Assembly (NCBI GenBank): GCA_024704765.1
Contig: JAKMXF010000266.1
Span: forward strand, 124,001 to 188,000
Source of the DNA: Oopsacas minuta
Lineage: Eukaryota; Porifera; Hexactinellida; Lyssacinosida; Leucopsacidae
Direction of reading: 5' to 3'
DNA: 64,000 nt
Below the pieces are notes generated by a model. That model saw only the letters and a list, made by a program, of their open reading frames with translations, did no database searches and was not told where the DNA came from. The translations under genes and the position numbers were made by a program. Positions 57,838 through 64,000 of the stretch are shown one piece after another. The stretch's first letter is position 1; every line of letters begins with the position of its first letter.

Positions 57838-59580
57838 CTAGGTTTCTGTTGTACTTGCTCCTTTTAAATCTTGCAGATCCAGTTGGCTTCCATTTCCTCC
57901 TCCATCGTAATCGGCATTAAATGGGATATCTTCCTTTTGGCATATCAACAAAAATCCTCCCTTACCAAAGGCTAACCTATCGCATATTGCATTTCCCACT
58001 TTAGTATTCCCAAGTTTCAAAATCAGATCTAATCGTATGCAGAAAAATGTTATGTAGAATACTGACATCATCACTAGCGTGAAACTTGAGATTAGTATTA
58101 CCCCGATTACTTGCGCGCCAAGTCGTTCAATGTAGTTCAATTGGGGTAACTCTAAATTGCAGAAACATACTCCTTCATAAGTTTCCCTAATATACTCATA
58201 TTCCGAATTGTGTAACACAAACAAACCACCCGCTAGCAAGCTCCACGTTCCTCCAAACGCATGCACTGGTATAACTCGTCCCGTATCGAATATGTTCGCT
58301 AAATATTCAATATACACTCCGAGATGGTAAAGTAATACCGCAATTACTCCAATATAAAACGCTGTTATCGAGTCGACATAGGGGCAATTACTTGTGATAG
58401 CGACTAGCGAGGTTAATATCCCATTCGCGATTTCATTACAATTAATCGCTTTCCCTTTAGTGAGCGTTTGAACTGTAGTGGCGATTAACGTAGCAGTTAT
58501 TCCCCCACCAGCTGCACTAGTAATCATATTAACTGCTATCCTACCAGCTATATTGCTGTACACTGGGTAATCTCTCAACGGACCTTCTAAGCTCTCTGTA
58601 GTGCCGCAGTTAAAAGCGAACCATCCAAACCATAGAATAAATACGCCAGATGCAGCTTGCTCAATGTTATCATCTCCTCCATTCTTTGGGTACATGTAAC
58701 GTATGAAATAAGTTGGCTTACACAATCTTTCTTTGAGGTTTTTGGGTTCTTGGTCTTCATTTGGATCTTCATCTTCCTGTTGTGGTTGTTGCTGTAGTTG
58801 TTTTTGTTGTTTTTGTTGTTTTTGTAGTTTGTGTTTGTTTTCCTTTTCTTCCACTCGCTTGTCCCACCAAAGTTGTGTAGAAACAATCAAAGTCAAACCT
58901 AATGAAGCCATTCCTCCCACTATATGCACTGCACCACCACCTGCGAAATCTAGCAGATAAATTCTATCAAAATAACCGTCGCCTATTGTAACATTTTTCG
59001 CGACATCCTCCTCGGTCCTGCAGAATCTATATGGAGATAGGAAATCACCTCTATCGGCCCCCCATACAATCCTAGCTATTATTGGATGGACAATTCCCGC
59101 GATTATGAGTGCGTTCAGGAAAGCCGACAAAACCCTAAGTTTATATTTACATCTGACGAGCAGACCCCCCATAAGTGTAGCTGTATTACTCGCGAAACCG
59201 AATTTGAAAAACCAACTGATATATGGAATAACTCGATTGCATGTTACTTGATCTTCGATCACCACTACACTGTTTAGAAAGATAGACGAGTTGCTCAAGC
59301 CATTGATGTTAGAAATTTGGAATCCGAAAAGCCAGAATCCTACTGCACTAGCTGAGACATCAAGGTACTTCAGAAACACAATATTTCTACGTTCAGGCAC
59401 TTCACTAGAGAAGGATAGTTCTATCATCATGAACCCTGCCCTCATGAAGAAGATCACCATTGCGCATATTAGTGTCCATGCAGCCGACGCTTCACTATAC
59501 CGGTAATCATTATGCACGATCTGGCATGATAGGTCGTATTGGTTTGTTTCCGCAGAACATTCAAAAGGTGTTGAAGACAT
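57838..59580 (-). CDS. Ammonium transporter (Amt family), copy 1
   Basis: Single exon, 580 aa, about eleven membrane segments. The Amt signature DFAGGGAVHIVGG is present, with one of the twin pore histidines, and the other sits in IPVHAFGGTWSLLAGG. WFGWFAFNCGTTES and NMITSAAGGGITATL also match animal Amt proteins. The N-terminus is extracellular with several cysteines. A 45-residue Gln/Lys-rich, then acidic, cytosolic loop (KQQKQQKQLQQQPQQ) interrupts the middle and is much shorter in the neighbouring copy. It conducts ammonium or ammonia across the plasma membrane; direction is not readable from sequence. Start chosen at MSSTPFEC, in line with the start of copy 2. Confidence 0.93.
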   Translation of the reverse strand: MSSTPFECSAETNQYDLSCQIVHNDYRYSEASAAWTLICAMVIFFMRAGFMMIELSFSSEVPERRNIVFLKYLDVSASAVGFWLFGFQISNINGLSNSSIFLNSVVVIEDQVTCNRVIPYISWFFKFGFASNTATLMGGLLVRCKYKLRVLSAFLNALIIAGIVHPIIARIVWGADRGDFLSPYRFCRTEEDVAKNVTIGDGYFDRIYLLDFAGGGAVHIVGGMASLGLTLIVSTQLWWDKRVEEKENKHKLQKQQKQQKQLQQQPQQEDEDPNEDQEPKNLKERLCKPTYFIRYMYPKNGGDDNIEQAASGVFILWFGWFAFNCGTTESLEGPLRDYPVYSNIAGRIAVNMITSAAGGGITATLIATTVQTLTKGKAINCNEIANGILTSLVAITSNCPYVDSITAFYIGVIAVLLYHLGVYIEYLANIFDTGRVIPVHAFGGTWSLLAGGLFVLHNSEYEYIRETYEGVCFCNLELPQLNYIERLGAQVIGVILISSFTLVMMSVFYITFFCIRLDLILKLGNTKVGNAICDRLAFGKGGFLLICQKEDIPFNADYDGGGNGSQLDLQDLKGASTTET

Positions 59581-59852
59581 TAGAAGGACAATTTCTGGAA
59601 TTGTACTTTTGGAAACATAGGAACTATATAACCATCTGCAAAATAGGCATACGCTTGGAAATGTAATGCTACAGTGAAATGTGAGCCTTTTCCTTCATCT
59701 CTCTTATCCTTAATAATATTTGACTTTATTGTAGTTAATTTCGTAACTATATCTCTTGAATATGGAGTATTATGACGTTGAATTGTCTACTAGCTTTTAT
59801 TCATGCAAATATTACAAAAAAACAACATTACGATATTAATTAATGGGAAAAA

Positions 59853-61511
59853 TTAGCTCAGATCTGTACTTCGCTCTTTGAAACTTTCTTCTGCCCTTAG
59901 TAGCAACCTTTCCGTATGCCCTGATGTATACGAGTGTCTGTTATCAGTTGATTCATACCTGAAATCTGGGTGTAAAATTTGTTGAGTGGCCTCCCCAACT
60001 AATAGCAGTCCACCTTTCCCTAGATTCAGTTTTCTCACAGTTTTCTCCCCTACATACGGTATTTTCTTAACCAAATACTCTGGCCGAATCATGTACATAG
60101 TAAAATAGATGATAAACGAGATCACGAATGTATAAAGGATCATAAACAGTGCTCCAATGATCTGTGCTCCTATTCTCTCCCCATAACCTAGTGTTGGTAG
60201 CTTAAGAATGCAATAACATACTCCCTCGTATGTCTCTTTCACATATTCATTGGGTACATTGCCAGCAGTGAAAATAGCCGTTGAAATCAAACTCCAAATG
60301 CCACCGAAAGCATGTACTGGTATCACACGACCCGTATCGAATAAATTCAACTTATACTCGACGAAAACTCCTATGTGGTAGAGGAAAATCGCAATTACTC
60401 CGATAAAAAACGCGCTAATATTATCAACAAATGGACAGTTACTCGTGATTGATACCAAAGCCGTTAGGATCCCATTAGCAATTTCATTACAATTTATTGC
60501 CTTAGAATCAGTCACAAACTGAACTGATCCAGCAATGATAGTCGCAGTAAGCCCACCACCTGCCGCACACGTAATCATATTCACTGCAATACGTCCTGCT
60601 ACATTGCTATAAGTCTGATGGCTATGTACTGGACCTTCCAAACTTTCGGTTGTACCACAATTGAACGCAAACCATCCAAACCACAATATAAACACGCCTA
60701 GAGCTGCAGATTCAATTTGATCCTGTCCTCCACAATCAGGATACATATATTCTTGGAAATTTTCCGCTCTCTCATGATCTCCATTATGGTGATTCACATT
60801 GTCATCATTATCTTTCCCTCTTCTGTCCATCCAAAGTTGAAATGAAACGAATAATGTAAGTGTCAATGCAGCTACTCCACCCACCAAATGTACCGCGCCA
60901 CCTCCTGCGAAATCTAACAAGTAGAGCCTATCTGTATAGGAAGTTCCGTTAATTATGTTATTGAAATCAATACAGAATCTAAAAGGTGATAGAAATGCTT
61001 CTGGACCACCACCCCATATGATACGCGCTACTGTACAATGTATGAGTCCACTCACGAAAAACGAACTAAAGAATGCTGATCCCAGGCGTAACTTGTATTT
61101 AGAACGAATCAGGAGTCCGCCCATTAACGTAGCAGTATTGCTCGCGAAACCGTATTTAAAGAACCACACTATATATGGAATAACTTTCTTGCAGTTAATT
61201 GAAGTGATTGGTAGCACTGAGTTTTCGTAGATTTTGTTATCTGGGAATACCTTAGATAACTCAAAGCCAAACAGCCAGAATGCTATAGCCGTTGCAGCAA
61301 CATCAAGGTATTTTAACAGTACAATATTTCTTCTCTCGGGCACGTCCACTGCGAACGAGAGTTCAATCATTAGGAAACCAGCTCGCATGAAGAAGATTAT
61401 CATGGCAGTTAAGAGGGTCCATGCTGCCGCAGCCTCTGTGTACCGGAAGTCTAAATGTGTCTCTTGGCATGCTAGATTATAAGAACCGTTTGGTAGACAA
61501 ATTGAATCCAT
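59853..61511 (-). CDS. Ammonium transporter (Amt family), copy 2
   Basis: Single exon, 552 aa, same strand and 272 bp upstream of copy 1, so the two are tandem duplicates. DFAGGGAVHLVGG and IPVHAFGGIWSLI carry the twin histidines; WFGWFAFNCGTTES is identical in the two copies. The variable cytosolic loop is short and Asp/Asn/His-rich (DNDDNVNHHNGDH). The C-terminal tail has YTSGHTERLLLR and ends KERSTDLS. A TTTATT at 59796-59801 (AATAAA on the coding strand) is a plausible poly(A) signal. Confidence 0.94.
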   Translation of the reverse strand: MDSICLPNGSYNLACQETHLDFRYTEAAAAWTLLTAMIIFFMRAGFLMIELSFAVDVPERRNIVLLKYLDVAATAIAFWLFGFELSKVFPDNKIYENSVLPITSINCKKVIPYIVWFFKYGFASNTATLMGGLLIRSKYKLRLGSAFFSSFFVSGLIHCTVARIIWGGGPEAFLSPFRFCIDFNNIINGTSYTDRLYLLDFAGGGAVHLVGGVAALTLTLFVSFQLWMDRRGKDNDDNVNHHNGDHERAENFQEYMYPDCGGQDQIESAALGVFILWFGWFAFNCGTTESLEGPVHSHQTYSNVAGRIAVNMITCAAGGGLTATIIAGSVQFVTDSKAINCNEIANGILTALVSITSNCPFVDNISAFFIGVIAIFLYHIGVFVEYKLNLFDTGRVIPVHAFGGIWSLISTAIFTAGNVPNEYVKETYEGVCYCILKLPTLGYGERIGAQIIGALFMILYTFVISFIIYFTMYMIRPEYLVKKIPYVGEKTVRKLNLGKGGLLLVGEATQQILHPDFRYESTDNRHSYTSGHTERLLLRAEESFKERSTDLS

Positions 61512-61796
61512 TTTACCATCAGATATATTTTAATCTTTTAATACTCTGCCGGCCGCCCCTGATATGAATACTTGTATATTATGTTTCATTTGATATATAA
61601 TATTACCTAATACCCAGTAAGTTAATATTTTAAAAATATAACTTAATACTGTTGTTTACCCACAGAACTTTACCTTGAGAGATATTAGTTTATTTTTCAT
61701 GTTGATCATACGTATATACACAAATCAATGTATTTAGTTTTGAAATACACATAAGTAACTCCTAGTAAGACTCTTCATTGTATTATCCTTAATGAA

Positions 61797-63352
61797 TTAG
61801 TATTTTGGAGAGGCATTGAAACTAATAATGTTATAAGTGCCTTGCTTCGGTGCTGTAGTGTATATCTTGTAAGGCCAGCTATTGTATTGTTTAGTTGATT
61901 GTGTACTGGGTTCTCCACAGGCGAAAGTAATAGAATCGCTTGCTTTCTGAACATTTCCACTTAGTAGCAGTCTGTGAAGTTTGAGATAATTAATTGATAA
62001 TATATTATATTCAATAAGAACAATAGATTATTGGAATTTCTTTCTCTATTGTTAATACCTTGTTTAGTTAATAGAGTGATTATTTATTCGACATATAATG
62101 ATTCCTATTGTATTTCCTATATACTAACGCGTCAGTTTTCACGATTCTTGTCATTACCAATCGAAACCTTGTCATAACCTGATTAACTATTTGAAATTGG
62201 TTCACCTTTGATCTTATTTATTTTATTTCGGCTATTAACTTACCTACTTGTCAACGCTTTTACTAAATTCCCAGGGATTTTCGTTGCCAACTCCTGGGTT
62301 TCACAATTTCCCCCTACTTCACCCGAAACTATCAGAAATATGAGATTCCTGGTGGTATGTGCGTACATTATTTATTAATTGACTTACCTCGTGATAACTC
62401 CACAAGAAGGATGGTAGCTTGGGTATACTGGGTAAGCATTGGTGACAAAGGCAACGCTGGGCTGTATGGCGTTCAGAAACTTCTGGGAGTTAGAATCATT
62501 GAAATCTCCGTGTCTTGAAAGCTTCATGTGTGTGTGAGTCATATTCCAGCCTGCGACACTCCATTCGTTCACCAGCAGACACTCGATATCCACACCTTTG
62601 AAATCTCCGGGTAGTAGCATTTTGAAATTGTTCGCTTCAATTGAGATGGTTATACTTCTGCCCTTCTTATTGTTTCCAAGATTAGCTCCTAGATACTTGA
62701 AAGTTACTCCGTCCAAACCGTTGTTGCACAATGGGGGTTTAGAGTAGCAATCAGTGATACAGGGTTTTTGTTTATTCACATACTCTACGATGTCTGAACG
62801 TCTATTCAGCCAATTTATGAATGTTGTGTCTGTGTAGTCTGATTCTTTCCCGGCAAGAATTATTCTCTCGAGGCCAGTTGAGCTATTTCCCTAAAGAAAG
62901 ATGTATAAATTAAAATTGTCCTTAAAAATAGTTGTATTTAAACTTACAGTGAAAACTTCTGAGATAAAATTGAAATGTGCTTCCCCTGGATGGGTTATAA
63001 CGATAGTTTTCACTTGATCAACTGTATTTCTCATATAAGCCTGTACCATTCCGACATTCCAGCCTTCTACAACCTTTGTAGATTGTCCCATGTTGAAAAC
63101 TATTACTTCTCCGCTTGGACATTGAACCATGGTCGCATCTCCTTCTCCAAGGGGTAGCGAGTACACCAGTAATTGTCCTGAGGATTTAGGCATTGTTACC
63201 ATCCCACTTTCAATATCCCATTTACTCACTGAGGTGAGATGTGTCTCTGGCTCTTTTGCATACTGAATTATTTCATCAGGGTTGGGTAGAGATGCTGCCA
63301 AAATTAATTTTATGAATACTACCGCTATGAATATTGTACGGAGTTTTGCCAT
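61797..63352 (-). CDS. Secreted metallo-beta-lactamase-fold protein with degenerate metal site
   Basis: Three exons: 62948-63352, 62388-62890, 61797-61959; 356 aa, all GT-AG and in phase. A signal peptide covers about residues 1-20 (TIFIAVVFIKLILAAS). The start of the fold resembles ComEC/Rec2-type lactamase domains (LGEGDATMVQCPSGEVIVFN). The metal motif expected as HxHxDH reads ITHPGEAHFNF: the first and last His are kept (H121, H126), the middle His and the Asp are lost. LPGDF and a C-terminal Cys pair (PSCGV, TFACGEP) lie further on. A secreted enzyme-derived protein, perhaps binding rather than hydrolytic, is an inference. The last exon was recovered by splicing: its true frame reads DSITFACGEPSTQS and ends ASPKY. 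Confidence 0.75.
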
Positions 63353-64000
63353 TTTGAAGTTTGTTGTGATCTGAATGTGTGTAAGAATGAAGTTAGGTTT
63401 GTTCTATTTATATCCTGCTAAACTACTCTGAATTGTAACAATTCTAATTATCTGATAATTTGAGTTCATCTGTTGCTAATTACTGATCGCACTTTTGTTT
63501 TTCAATCTCTGTTACAAAGATACCCAAATCCCATTATGAATAGTAATGAACAGCTGTGTGCTTAGAAATAATAATAATCTATACTTAGCGAGGCTTCACG
63601 GCCTGCTAAAATATAATTCATTCTATTCTCACAGATCTAGTCAACCACAAACTTCGCATCGTACATTACCTGTAATGTTCTTATCCAACTGTAAAATAAT
63701 ACTTTAATGTTAGAAAATGGATTCAACATTCAGTTTACTCTGACCATGTGTAAGTAGTTCTGGCTTCAAACCACATATCTATTGTTTGGAACCTGATTTT
63801 ATATTCACTGTATATATTTCAATTGTTTTATCTATTACCGGGTGGCCAGAATGATGATTTTCGCTGAAAATTATTGCTTACGAACTTGTCAACCAATTCT
63901 GCTCTAACTTTGTATTTCTTATCTTTTTTATTTGGCCTCGTATATTTCCCATTTGAATTACTTGTGAATTATTGGAAGTTTGTAATGGTGAAAGGGAATA
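63353..64000. other. Intergenic region to the window edge, 648 bp
   Basis: Upstream region of the secreted lactamase-fold gene. No exon, RNA gene or repeat recognised before the window ends. Confidence 0.45.

Overview
The window is nuclear DNA from an animal with a compact, AT-rich genome. Genes are densely packed. Most introns are 50-70 bp GT-AG introns, and neighbouring genes are often 80-300 bp apart. The gene set is metazoan: LLGL, SPRING1, POMP, CD36-type receptor, SH2 domains, TBC1D2-type RabGAP, patatin-type neuropathy target esterase. Intron-dense genes stand beside very long single-exon genes. I favour a sponge such as a demosponge like Amphimedon, but this is inference from gene style; the sequence carries no species marker.

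Layout. 1-2.8 kb: tail of COMMD7, TFIIH p44 (GTF2H2) and an ARMH1-like gene. 3.9-5.5 kb: a single-exon gene joining a catalytically dead caspase-like fold to two SH2 domains. 5.7-11.4 kb: 22-exon AP-1 gamma adaptin with an antisense coiled-coil gene in its second intron. 11.7-26.3 kb (minus strand): an LRR-EGF-mucin receptor, a CD36/LIMP-2-type receptor, a 1868-aa tail-anchored coiled-coil/spectrin-like protein, and a PNPLA6/7 lysophospholipase. 27-31.7 kb: POMP (six small exons), RPAP3, HSD17B10, FKBP2-like. 32.3-36.6 kb: Rab4, a guanylate-kinase/ELMO-domain fusion, SPRING1, TXNDC9. 37.3-45.1 kb: TBC1D2-like RabGAP with an extra C-terminal repeat domain and an unrelated gene inside an intron. 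45.9-50.3 kb: LLGL and cytochrome b561. 50.6-56 kb: U2AF2 with mitochondrial ABCB8 nested antisense in its last intron. 56.4-63.4 kb (minus strand): an atypical Ras-like GTPase, two tandem ammonium transporters, and a secreted degenerate metallo-beta-lactamase-fold protein.

The genes do not form one pathway. Several fall into membrane-traffic and polarity themes (AP-1 gamma, Rab4, TBC1D2, ELMO domain, LLGL) or housekeeping assembly (POMP, RPAP3, TXNDC9, TFIIH, U2AF2). Most notable are the pseudocaspase-SH2-SH2 protein, the GUK-ELMOD fusion, the TBC1D2 fusion, three nested genes, an atypical GTPase, a family of short inverted-repeat elements with termini close to TACAGTCAACTCCCGTTAT, and a pair of adjacent perfect hairpins near 22.1 kb. 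Exon boundaries were joined by hand from splice sites, reading phase and remembered homologue sequence; no search or transcript data were available.
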